NCBI GenBank assembly: GCA_963277665.1
Contig: OY728131.1
Location: forward strand, 1,393,354,688-1,393,418,687
Source of the DNA: Viscum album
Lineage: Eukaryota > Streptophyta > Magnoliopsida > Santalales > Viscaceae
Length of the DNA: 64,000 nucleotides
Reading direction: 5' to 3'
The position numbers and the translations under genes were made by a program. Position 1 is the first letter of the stretch. Every line of letters begins with the position of its first letter. Positions 1 to 13,199 of this stretch are shown in pieces. The notes beneath the pieces are model-generated. The model was not told the DNA's origin. It saw nothing but the letters and a program-made list of their open reading frames with translations, and did not search any database.

Positions 1-1713
1 AATGAATCAATTAAACTTATGGGGATTTAAATTTTCATTTGTAGTTATATATTTCATGGGGATTGTGATTTAGAAGTTACCAATATGGTAAATGTTTATG
101 TTATAATCGCATTGTTTATAAGGATTGTTCATAATTAATTTTATGAGGATGAAATATTTAGATCTATATTTCAATAAGATCATTAATTTTATTTTACTCA
201 GGTTATTTTTAGTGAATACATATTTTCTATTCATTTTTCTCTCTTTAAGAATGAAAGATACCAAAAGAATGTTTTTACAAAAAAACTATCCCCATTTCTC
301 TCTTTCGTTGAAAAAAATTTCTTACATATCCATGTTTTCTAAAAGTGTTTTCAAAAATGTTTTAAAATTATCAATTTTATTTAGGAAAGAAATTTCTACC
401 CATGTATTCATTTTTATATAATGGTTTGAATGTTATCTTCTTATGGTTTTACAAATTATATACTTTTTAACCTTTTTATGACAGTGTGAAAGGGATATTT
501 CATTATATTTTATGACATATATGTAATTACATTCCATCATTTCCACTAACTCTTATGAATATTCCACTACAATTTTAAAAATTAAATTTTTAAAGAATAT
601 ATTTTTCTTAATATTATGTAAATTTTTGACTTTTTTTAAATTAATTTTCCAAAAAAGGGTATTTCCCTCATGAATGTTTTAAATGAAATTTTCTTGGTAT
701 TTACATCCATAAAATTAAAAAAACCTTATATTTTACTTATAATCTATTGGGAGAATTTTGCAATTATACCAACCTTATTCTTTCAATGGATGTTTTATGA
801 TCAGTTTGACTTTGGATGTACTATTTTGATATTAATCACCATATTACATTTAATGCATTATGATTGTGTTCATTGATTAAGGAATGTGTTAACATTACCT
901 TTGTTACATTTTTAATATGAATGTTTAGGTATATTATGTTTATTAATTAGGGAAAGTATTATCAATTTTAATGAAAGATTCTCAATAAAAAATGATTATG
1001 TAGAATTTATTTTACCCCACTCATATGTGGAATCTATTGGACTTAACAAGTGATGGGAGGGGCCTATTATATCCCCTCGATGAATTGGTATGTATCTTGA
1101 GCCAATATGACAAGGTTATTTGGCCTATGACATACCAATTTGTGAATGATGTCTTGAAATGATTCCTTGATAGTATGGTTATGATGTACAACATTATGGA
1201 TTACCTCATTATGAGATTAGTTATTGAAGTTACATGTGATAATTAGATTAGTTACAATATCCATGGTTAAGTATAAATCTCATGTGAATATTTATATGGA
1301 ATTAATTGGTCATCAATTATTCTTACAATATTATTCTCAAGTAATTTATTTAATGTAAGGTTCTTTGCTTATTACCCATTCTATATTGATCATACCTTAT
1401 TTTTTCATGATATCTTCTACTCTACGCGTACACAAATAGAGAATTATATCTCATCCTTTTTTATGTTTCCTTTCAACAAGATGCTTGGAAGGTATTATGG
1501 TAGTTATATAGGGATATGCTAAAGGGAATTATGGTGTTATAAAATAAAATACTATGTTGTATTTAATGTTTTCAATTTTAATTTAAAATTTAAGCATTTA
1601 TATAGTTTACCAAGACTAATAAACTATTCGGTCATTTGGGATGTCATTCCTTATTTCAAAGACCAATGTAACAAAGTAACCACTTACTATAAGCTAGGAT
1701 CATGGTCTTTACA
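1..1713 (+). mobile_element. Partial LTR of non-autonomous family E (copy E1), 3' portion
   Basis: The sequence aligns by eye with the 3' two-fifths of the LTRs of E4 (about 60.9-62.5 kb) and E2 (about 21.9-22.8 kb). Shared landmarks include GGATGTACTATTTTGATA near 814, the stretch around 1040-1090 that matches the E2 segment near 22220-22260, a run near 1210-1230 with TTATGAGATTAGTTATTGA, and the terminal GGTCTTTACA at 1704-1713. No primer-binding site follows, so this is a 3' LTR or a solo LTR rather than a 5' LTR. Its 5' part lies outside the window. It is strongly diverged, CpG-poor and non-coding; short open frames here are chance. Confidence 0.75.
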
Positions 1714-2830
1714 TAAAAGGCAGGATTATCACATGCAATTTATGATTGATTTCATGTTATATTTTGTGTTACCTTGTTCATGTGATTCCTTATTCATCGA
1801 TGAATTGATAGAACACTATGGTCATGAAATAATTACATTAGAATAATTATGGATAGATTCATTATATTAGTGATCCAAACATGATTTATGAACCTCCGAT
1901 CATTTCCATACAATTCACTAGGTTCTAGAATAGACGAATCTAACGCTGTTGATAATCAACAATTATTGAAATCGAATCATTCAATGGAAGAAGAATTAAT
2001 TATTCTGGAGGAGTAAGATTGATATATTTTCTTCACAGAAATCAAGGAATATTGTTCCCTAGGGTATGATAGAATCCTCCCTATAATTCATTGTGTACAA
2101 TGATATAATGTGGATGGGGATTACGCACCTACAAAAAAATGTCATAACCAGGTTTATATAGGTATAATTTAATAGAATAATAATTTTACAAGGACCCCTG
2201 TTAATTTCTTTATATCAGGTGAATTAATGTCTAAATAATAATAACATTATTATTATTTACATAACATACGCTAAAATCATGGAAAAGAATATTATATTCT
2301 TGAATAAATACATTAATGTTAATTAAAATAATATTGAATATGAAATTTATCATAAGACTATCAAATTCGGTATGCAAATACTCTTCAATATTATTGGTCC
2401 TTAAATAATAATTTTTTATTTAATTAAATAAATATCACTATGTTTTTCATCAAAAAATAAAAAACATTATATTTACAGAATTAGTGAATAAATATTTATT
2501 AAATATTCATGTATAAAAATAAAAAAAATATTTTGTTACCCTGTTAATAACTATAATAAATAAATATCTTCTATTTATTTAATTATATAATTAATTACAC
2601 GGTGAATAAATATTTGTTAAATATTCAACTCAGATATAAATTATCTCAAATAATTGGTGATTTAATATAGATTATTAAACTAAAATGAATAATTATCAAA
2701 ACATAAATGGGAATAATATTTATCCAATTTGTTAAATTCATATATAATTTAACTATTGTTCTAAATAAAGTTACTGTGTTCCCCTCTAGGACCCTTTCCC
2801 AGTGGAATTTGGATATACATTCTATGTCTG
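1714..2830. other. Unclassified AT-rich spacer, no gene seen
   Basis: No coding region, RNA gene or recognisable transposon protein is visible. The interval lies between the end of LTR copy E1 and the first unit of the 3.45-kb tandem array. The core GAATAAATATTTATTAAATA at 2486-2505 recurs with one change (TTTGTT) at 2605-2624, so there is a short internal duplication with a period of about 119 bp. The rest is simple A/T-rich sequence. Confidence 0.5.
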
Positions 2831-5800
2831 AGGTTATCATTTAGAATCATACTATAACTACCATATAGAATGAAGTTAATTTCATGATGAAATGTAACTA
2901 GTAAAACATTGAGTGTCATTACCACTACACAATTTACTATTTTTTTTAAATTTAAATAGAGTTCCCACTACTTTTATACTTCAAAAATGTGGGATGTGGA
3001 AGTCTGAGGTCATCCCATGAGGATGCTAAGATTTAAAAGCTTCAAAATTGATTAATATAGTCAATCACTTAATTATGGATAAAAAATAATGTTATCATAT
3101 TTATTTCTTAGGAAAAAACTAATTATTTGAAATAGGGGTCCATGATCAATTTCATAGGATTTTATACAATTATAAAAATTACTCTCAATCACAACTTGGT
3201 CAATGTTCTGACCACAAATTCATTACAGAATTTCAAAAAAAAATTGTTCTAATTTGTTAACTCTACTAAGGATAATAAAACATCCTTAACCTTGAGAACT
3301 TTATTTACTTAAACGCCATGCGCTCAACTCTTGTAGTGGAAGAGGAACATAGATTATGGGTTATAATTCTTATTTTCATAATTGTTTTGATGTTCCACCT
3401 TTTCCAATACTGTAGATTAGATTCATGAATACATATATGATTTAATTTAAGTATCAATAGAAATTCCTAATCAATTATAATTTTAAATGGTTGAGATGGA
3501 ATATTTGTTAAGAAACCATCCTTTTACTCCAAAACACCTTACACATTAAGAATTTTTTCCCACATTATGGATGAGAATTCCATCATGCGATTTGATGTAG
3601 TGAATAAAAACATTGATATAAGTAATAACACATCAAAATTAAACTTATACTTACATGAAAATGAATTTCATTCAATAATAAAAAACAGGGTGATTAAGAA
3701 AATCATAAATGATGTTAGTAAAAAATATCCAAAACCATTTCAAGTCTCATCCCCCTTATATTATCAACAAAAATTACCATTTATTTAATAAACTCAATCC
3801 ACATTGAACTTTTTAACTAGGAAACACTATAATGAATTTCAAATCATATGTTCATCAAGCAGAATTCAGTTTGAGTTTCTACTTTTTAGTAAAATATTAT
3901 TCTTTTTTAGGTCAACACTAGCATCAATATGGTTGTGATAGAAGTTGTGTTATCATGGTTAGATTAAATCATGATTCCTGGAGAGATAAAATCAGAATTT
4001 AAAATCATGATCCCTTCCAATTATGGTTCTTTTCCGTCAACATGATTGAGGAATATACATGATAACATAGTAAATTCCCTGGTGCATCCATATTTTTTCT
4101 GTAAACCATGGGCTAGAACCTTTTGTGTTCTTAAACATGTAAGTGTATGGGATTATCTTATGGGCCACAAGTGTAATCTCTATAGAATGGTTGATTATAT
4201 GGGTCCATTTTACTACCACCAATGTCTTAACAACACCCAAAAAGTGTTGGTGATTACTATGTCATCCTCCAATTTTCCATTTTATCCATGATGTCTTCTT
4301 ATTTAGTGTGGAACTCAACATGTTCCCCTTCAGAGCTCTGAATCAATGCCTTTACAAAAATTCATTGCATAACCCTTATACAGTTTCATCCATGACCCCT
4401 AACATTATGTGGTGTTAAACTACTAGTTGTTTTAATGAATCCATGAATTTCATCATGACCATCAGTTCATGTTAGTATTTTTTTCTCGAGTGATCCTTAT
4501 ACAATAGAATTTCATCTATCCATGGAATAAGGATCCCTATAGTGAGCATCAAATTAATACTGTGGGTGTGCTTAATAGTCTCTTGGGCATGGTGTACTGA
4601 ATCTTGTCTAATTATTTCAAAATACTCTATTTAATATTTACCATCAATATCTTGACAAAAGCCCTTAAAAATACCATGAATCACTAAAAAAACATGTACT
4701 TTAATCAAGGAAATTTATAATAAAAACACCTAAATAATAGAGATATCAAATTAACTCAATAATAATTATTTTTTCCATCATTGCGAAAAATATCATCATT
4801 CAATCAAAAAATTTACATACCTAAAGAAGGTAAACATTCCAATAATACTTCACATAAATAAAATTTCATAACTTAAAATTATTACAAGCATAAAATGAAC
4901 CAAATATAGAATTCAAAAATAATGCATCAATTATAATTTACAATTCAAAACATATTTCTCTTTTTACTCATATGTTTCAACCTCTCCTCAAAATCCATGT
5001 AATTAATGATTTACCTCACCAAATTTTCTTTCCCATAATCACTAAATAACAAATTTAATGGAAGTTTTCTTAACATCTTGTAGTATACACCCTATCCATA
5101 ATATTTTAAGTAATCTAAATCACCACTTCGAAGTTAAACTACAACAATCACGATGATTTTTTCTTTGAGGTTTAAATGAATACATCACTTTATTTTGGTG
5201 GGTAACGATGTTAAAAATAAAATATGAGACTTGAAAAAGAGGGATAAGTTCATTAATGAAAAAATCATGATAAAAAATCATGATTAATGAAATTAATACA
5301 TCCTAATTTAAATTTAATTTCATAATATATCTCCCCACACTTCCATCTTATTTTTCTCAACATGGGGATCATATTATAACATGAAAATGAGAAATTGATA
5401 TTCTTATTTTCCCTCAATTTTTTTTCTAAATATTTTACTAAAGAAAAGTCTCATATCCATTACCTGAAAATTAATGATTAAGATCATTGGATGTGATTAT
5501 TGATCTTCCAAACACACAAATCATTGTTTTTATGTTTTTTTTCAAATATTGACGATTCCTTAAAACACAATCATAATAAGTGTTCCATTTCTTCCCAAAT
5601 AACAATGAGATATTTCCCTTACACTCATTTATGGATCTGTCACCTAATTGTACCATGGAAAACCAATCTAAATTGGTAAATCTCAAATGAGAAATCATCC
5701 AATGATACTTAAAAATAAGGGTATAAAGGATACATAGGCTCATATTGTTGATTTTTATCAATGTATTCCATATTCTCTTGTGGTTTTTATATATGATTCA

Positions 5801-6301
5801 GATATATGGTAGGTCTTAAATTCATAGGGGATAAAATATATAAATCTATGGAATCAATAATTTCAATGAAAATTAAAATCATCAATCTTTAATCAGAAAA
5901 AATTCATGTTCTTGAAGTAGTTCATACCCTGAAATACCTCAATAAACAAAGTATCAGAATGAAGATGTAAAAAATTGGCATAGAACCATCTTAAGAATGA
6001 GATTCATAATTTTTCTTCTCAATCAGGTCATAGAATGGATATAAACAATCATTTTATTTACTTTATGTTTAAAGGGATCATAATCAAGAATACGAATCAT
6101 ATTAACAATAATATTTTATGAAAATGTCTATTGAAATAAGAATGTAATTTTTAGGATTTTACACCTATATATCTAATTTTTTTGGGAAAAAAATTCAAAT
6201 TTGATTAAGTTACAAATTAATTCAACTATGTTCCAATGTACCCAAGATTATTCAGGATTAAAAATCATGTTTGGGAAAAAATAGTTTCTAGAAGGTTTCA
6301 A
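2831..6301. repeat. 3.45-kb tandem array, unit 1
   Basis: First unit of a long-period direct tandem repeat. It starts where the sequence begins to match the unit 2 start at 6302 (AGGTTATC-type motif followed by GAATGAAGTTAAT). Anchor motifs recur once per unit: GGAAGTCTGAGGTCATCCCAT here at about 2998, AACCATGGG near 4103, and a CTTATACAG...CCCCTAACAT block near 4375-4405. The unit is about 3471 bp. It contains no conserved ORF; the 73-96 aa frames inside are not shared with other units. Identity to other units looks like roughly 65-75% by eye, so the array is old. Confidence 0.85.
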
Positions 6302-9300
6302 GGTTATCCTTTTGAAACACACTATTGATACCATGGAGAATGAAGTTAATGTTGAAAATAAATGTAAATTGTTGTCTAGGGAGTGTCATTAACCCTAAAA
6401 AATTTACTAATATTTAAATTCAAATATAGTTGTTTATACTTTTATACTAAAAAATATAGAAAATAGAAGTTTGAAGTCATCTATTGAGAAACAAATATAT
6501 TTAAAAGTCTCATAATAGATTAATCTAGTTGATCACTCGATGATGGATAAAAAAATCAGGTTATCCTATTTATTTCATTAGAAAAACTAATTAATTTAAA
6601 TAGAGTCCAGGTATCAATTTCATGGGATTTAAAAAATATAATCATTCCTCTCTCAATCAAGTATTGGTCAATATGTTGGCCACAAAGAAATTAGAAAATT
6701 TATTACCACTTGTGTTCTAATTGTTTAAGTCCACCATGCTTATAAAAATCCATTAATATTGAGAAATTTATTTAACTAAATTCATTACACTCAACACTTT
6801 TAGTGGATGAAAAAAATTATGGGTTATAATTATAATTCACTTAATTGGTTTGAAGATCCTCCTAGTTCGATATTCTAGGTAATATTCATGAAAAATGATA
6901 TGAATTAATTTAGGAATCAATTGAAATTTCTAATCATTAAGAAATAATAATGGTTGATATGGAAGATCCATTATTGAATATTACCTTTACTCTAAACCCC
7001 TTAAGCATTTAAAAGTTATCCACAAATTATGGATGGGAATTCCATCAAGAAAGTTGATACAATGAATAAAAAAATACATAGAGGAAATAAAATGTAAAAA
7101 ATTGAATAGAATCTAACATGAAAACGAATTTCCTTTAATAATAGAAAAAATAGAGTATATAAAAAAATCATTAAAAAAATCAGAATAATATCCAAAAAAA
7201 TTTCAAGCCTTCATGCCTCTTATCTTATCGATAATAATTACCCATCCTTTAATATCCTCCATCCACAGTGATGTGGTTATTTGGGAAACATCATTGTGTA
7301 TTGAGAATATTCTAGTATCGAACAAAATTTTTTATTTGAGCTTTTAATTTTGAATGAAATATTATTATTTTTAAATATATATGAGGTTAAACATGAGCAT
7401 AGTGAACATTATGTCTCCATGGTTAGCAGAAATATTGACTCTCTAAGAGAGAAAATATACATTTAAAATTGAGATCCTTTCCAATATTGGTACTGAGTCT
7501 TTGACATAGTTGAGGAATTCAAATGGGAGTATGGGAGATGATGTAGTGTATGTAGATTTATCTTATGAACCATGGGACATACAATGTCATAGACTTCATA
7601 ATGATTTTATAAAAACTTCTCTTATGGGCCACATGTGAAATATCTATGCTGTAGTTAATTATTTTTGGTCGTATAACTGTTCTTACACCCTTGACCATGC
7701 CCAAAAAGGTGTCATGAGCATCATTCCACCATCAAACTTTCCCTATATGCAATAATATCTCTTTATTAGATGTGAATATCTACTTGTACCCCTTTGGATC
7801 TCCCAATAAAATATTTTACACAGCTTCCGTATGTAACCCTTATACAACTATTTCCAGGACACCTAACATAGTATGATGTTAAATTGGTAGCCATTTTAAA
7901 TGTTCAATAACCTTATCCATGACCATCATACCATGGTAGAATGTGTTTTTAACATTATATATCCTTGCGTAAGATAACATCATCTCCCTATTACGTAGGG
8001 TCCTTACGGTGAGCATCAGAATAATTCTATGAACTAGATTTCAAATATGTAGTGAATGGTTCACTGAATCATGGATAATTATTTCAAAATAATATATTTC
8101 ATATCTAGTATCAATATCTCAAAAAAAACCCCTTAAAAATACAATGAATAATTCCTAAAACATGTTCTTTAATAGAGGAAATACACTACAAAATGCATAA
8201 ATAATTTAGATATCAAATTCCCTCACACATAATTCGTTTTCCCATCCTTAACAAAATATCAATATTCAATCATAGAGGTTAAAAGTAAATTAAAGGACAC
8301 ATTAAAAAAATCACCCCCTAAAATAAAATTTCATAGCTGAAAATTATTACAGGAATAAAAAACCTAGTATATAATTCAAAAATCATGTTTTTTTATTATT
8401 CACAATTTAAAACATCTTTCAATTTTTACACACATGTTTCAAACTCTCATCAGAATCTATCTCATTAATAATTTAACTCACCAAATTGTGTTTACATCAT
8501 TACCCAATAACATATGTAATGGAATTTTTCTTCAATATCAGTTAGTATTCACCCTATTCATAATAATTCAAGAAATATATATCTCCACTTAGAAATTAAA
8601 AAAATAATCCTGAATACCTTTCCATTGAGGTTCAAATTTTTTAAGGCTCAAGGTTATCACGTAATGATTTGGAAAATAAAATATGAGGATTGAAAATAAT
8701 GTTTGAATTCTTTAAAGAACAAATAATGATAATCTACAAAGATCAATGAAATTAATACTTCCCCTATCAACTTATCTTTATTATGATAACATCCCAAACA
8801 TCCTTCTTATTTTTCTCAACATGTGTCCCACAATATAACATGAAAATAGAAATAAAGATCCCCATTTTCTCAAATGATTTCATTCAAAAGTTATAATTAG
8901 AAAATGTCTCATGTCCATCGTCTTACCCCAAGTGATCAAGATCATTGTATTAAAAATGGTGATTATTGACCTTCCAAGGACACAAACCATTTTTTTAAAT
9001 GTAAAGGATTAATTATATCATAATGATAACAATTGTTTCCCTTCATCCATAATAACCATGGGATATAACCTCCTTAAAAATTCAAAGAACCCCACCTAAT
9101 AGAACCATGAAACACCCATCTCCCCCAATAAAGTTAAAATGAAAAATAATCCCTCAGTACTCAAAGAATATGTGTAGGAAAGATATAGAGTATTTTTATG
9201 TGGATTATTATCAAGTTATTCCAAGGTCTCAGGGGGTTTTTAGTATGATTAAAATGAAGGGTACATCTCAATGTTACAAGGGATCAAATGTATAAATTGT

Positions 9301-9750
9301 TTGACTCATTCATTTAAATGTAGTTCAAAATCATCATGCATTAATATGAAAAATAATCATGTTCTAGTAGTAGTGAATATCATGAGTCCACTCAATATAT
9401 AAGGTATTTGAAATAAGATGTCCAAAATAGGTATAAAATCTTATTAGGAATGACAACCATAATGTTGTTTCTCACTTAGTCTACAAAATGTATATCAATA
9501 ATTAGTTTATTCAATGAAATTTTCATGGAATAAATATCAATAATATCAACGAAATTAGAAATAATCTTTTAGAAAATCACCATCAATGTAAGAATGAGAC
9601 ATTTATGAATTTACGCATATATCTAAAATAGTTGTTTGAAAGAAAATTCCAATTTTCCAACATACCATGTAATTCACCTAAGTGATAGTGTATCGTAGAC
9701 TAGTGGGAATTAAAAATAAATTGTAGGTCCAATGTTGTTCAAAAAAGGTT
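6302..9750. repeat. 3.45-kb tandem array, unit 2
   Basis: Second unit, about 3449 bp. Anchor GAAGTTTGAAGTCATC is at about 6468, one period after unit 1. The order of landmarks is the same as in unit 1: the anchor, TCAATTTCATGGGATTT (6617), GGATGGGAATTCCATCA (7033), GAACCATGGGACATAC (7567), CAATCATAGAGGTT (8269) and a block of short Ca-rich and T-rich runs. Non-coding. Confidence 0.85.
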
Positions 9751-12700
9751 TAATTATAGACTTTAAAAACACACTAGGACTTCCATGGAGAAGGAAATTA
9801 ATGTCAGGTTGATATGTAACTAGTCAAACATGGTGTGAAATTAATTATCCACATTTAAATAATTATAAATTTTAATGGGAGTGCATGCTACTTTTCTACT
9901 ATAATATTATATAAAATGGAAGTCTGAGGTCATCCCATTAGAAAGATGAGAATGAAAACTATCAAAAGTGATTAAGATCACTCAATGATGGTTAAGAAGT
10001 CAGGATATATAGTCTATTTATTGGATAAAAATAATTAATTGAAATATGGATTCATGATCAATTTAATGGGAATTAATTAATGTTTAATCATTATTTAATC
10101 AATCATAGAATAGTTAATGTGTTGATGACAAATTCATTATAGAATTTCTAACCACTAGTGTTCTAATTTGTTAACTCTACCTATATTAATAAAAACCCCT
10201 TGATCTTGGGATGTTTACTCACCTATATTCCTTATTCATTTCTTTTATAGTGGAAGAAAAAATAAAAATTATGGTTTATAATTATGATTTTCTCAATTAT
10301 ATTGATGTTATACCTTGTCCAATCCTCTAGGCCAGATTCATGAAAAATTATATATGTTAATGTAATTATAAATAGGAATTCCTAATCAATAAAAATTTAC
10401 AATGTTTGAGATGGAATATTTTTTCAAAAATAATACATGTACACCTAACACCTTACCCCTTTTGAATTTGACTACACATTTTGGATGGGAATTCCATCAT
10501 GAAAGTTGATTGAAAGAGTAAAACCATTGAGAGAAGTAATCACATGTCAAAATTGAATGAGATCTTACATGAAAATGAATTTATATTAATACAAGAGAAA
10601 ACATATTATTCATGTAAATAATAAAAAAAACTTTGAAAATCCCCCAAATTAATTTCATGCCACATCTCTCTTATCTAAGTGACAACAAGTACACTTTTTT
10701 AATATAATCCATTTTCCAAGGTCTAGTTAAATGAGAAACCCCATGGTGCATTTCAAATATTCGGGTCTCACAATTTTTTTTTCTATTTTCTATTTTAATT
10801 TTGGTATAAATATTTTTCTTTTTATTTTGAATTGATCTTGAACCTAGGTCTTAGAGATATTGTGTCATCATGGTTAGTGGAAATCCTGATACTTATAGAG
10901 TGAAAATTGATATTTAAAATCGAGACCCCTTGTGATTTTGCAACTGATTCATCAATATGGATGAGGAATTCACATTATGTCATAGGATATATCATGGTGT
11001 TTTCAGATTTATCCTACGACCCATGGGCCTGACCATGTCATGACATTCATCATGTTTAAATGTGGTATTCTCTTATTGGCCACATGCGTAATCTCCATGA
11101 TGTGGTGAACTATCTATGGCCTTGCTACAATCTCCTTGGCCTTGAACACACCCAAAAAAGAATTTCTAGAACCATTAAAACATCCAACAATACATATAAG
11201 ACATGATTTAAACATTTTTGGTGTGGATCTTGATGTGTTTCCTTATGGATCTCCCAATAAACTCTTTTATACAGCTTCATTTCAGGACCCTTATATAGCT
11301 TCATCCATAGCCCCTAACATGGTGCGGTGCAAAATTTTTAGTCATTTTAACAAATATTTTTCCTTGACCTAGACCATTAGCCCAAGTTAGTTAGTGTTTT
11401 TTACTAGAGATATCCTTGTGTAACATGGCTTCAACTCCTTATAGCATAAGGCACCATATGGTGAGCATCCAATAATGCCACATTTGTTCACCTAAGTATC
11501 TTGCATGTTGTGCACTAACTCTTGGATAATTATTTCAAAATCCCACAATTCATATCTAGTCTAAAAATCTCAATAAAATCCTTCAAAATACTATAAATCA
11601 GTCATAAAACAAGTACATTGTTTGATAAAATTTACTAGAAAACACATAAATAGGTGAGATATTAAATTCTCTCCCACACAATTATTTTTCCTATCCTCAA
11701 AAAAATATCAACATTCAATCATAGAGGGTCCAAACCTATGAAATGAAAACATTAAAATAGTCACTCTATTAAATAAAAAGTCATAAATACAAAATATTAC
11801 AATTAAAAAAACAAACCCAACATATAATTCCAAAATTATGATTCATTTATAATTCAATATTAAAAAAATATTTCCATTTTTACTCACAAGTTTCAACCTC
11901 TCACTGGTATCCATTTAATTAATGATTTTCCACAAAAAAATTATTTTCCCTCATCAATCAAGAACATATGTAATATATTTTTCCTAAATATAAATTAGTA
12001 TTAACCATATAAATATTCTTGTAAAAAACCCACATCGCCACATAGAAATTAAAAAAAATCCTGAGGAATTTTTAATTGAGGTTCAAATGCATATGAGGAT
12101 CAAAGTTGGTGGGTAATGATGTGAAAAATAAAATTTGAGTCTGGAAATGGTAGAATGGATTCCTAAAAGAACAAATCAGGATAATCATTAAAGATAAATG
12201 AATTCAATAACTATTTAAAATCCCTTTCATACTATAACATCCCATAGTTCCTACTTATTTTATTCAACATGGGGCTCAAAATATTACATGAAATACAATG
12301 ATAAAGTTCATTCTTTTATCTGAAAAGAATTCTAATATTTTTAAAATAAAAAAGTCTCACATCCATCACCTGAACCTAAATTACCAATATCATTAGGGGT
12401 TATTATTGAACATGAAAATATACAACCAATTTTTCTCTTTCAATATGTAGAGGATTATTTATAAAACAAGGGTAACAAGTATAAACATTCATCCCAAATA
12501 AAAAATATATATTCCCCTCACACTCATTCATGGAACACTTACCTAGTATTACCATGAATCATAAATCTCCCTCACTAAAGTGAAAATGAATAATAATTCA
12601 ATGATACATAAATAATAAGAGCATTATTGATAAATATGTTGGTTTTTTGAATTAATATCAAGGTATTCCATGGTCTCTAAGGGTTTTTACAATGATTCAG

Positions 12701-13199
12701 ACCTATTGTATGTCTCAAAGTTAGATGGGATTAAATATATCAATCATTGGAATCATCCATTTTAATATAGTTTAAAATAATCATGCTTCAATAAGAAAAA
12801 AATGTTCTAGAAGTAGTGCATACCCTACGTTCACTCAATAATTAAGGAATCATAAATAAGATTTCAAAAATAGGCATAGATACCTCTCCGGAATAAGAGT
12901 TAAAATGTTTTTTCTCAATTAGTTTAGGGATTAGACTTCAATAATTAGTTTATTCAATGAAATTTTAAAGGAACTAACATTAATAATGGGAACCATATTA
13001 GTAATAATATTTTAAGAAACTCTCTGTGAAAATAAGAACATGACTTTTAATAATTTACACCTATATCTCTAACATTTTAGAGGAAGAAAATTAAATTTTA
13101 ACAAAATGTGAAATTAATTCTATTAAAATTGGTTTTATTCTAGATTAGTGAGGATAAAAACTCAAGTATGTGGCCAAAGAATCTCCAAAAAGGTTCTAG
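9751..13199. repeat. 3.45-kb tandem array, unit 3
   Basis: Third unit, about 3449 bp. Anchor GGAAGTCTGAGGTCATCCCAT is at about 9918. CAATCATAGAGGGTCCAAACC at about 11717 is the position equivalent to the E2 insertion site in unit 5. A 78-codon open frame at 11136-11372 is not conserved in the other units and is taken as chance. Confidence 0.85.

Noticed and set aside
70..876. Open frames of 64-98 codons at the left edge
   Set aside because: AT-rich frames inside the non-coding LTR copy E1, without counterparts in E4.
11136..11372. 78-codon open frame in repeat unit 3
   Set aside because: Not conserved in the other four units, which should share any real gene of the array.
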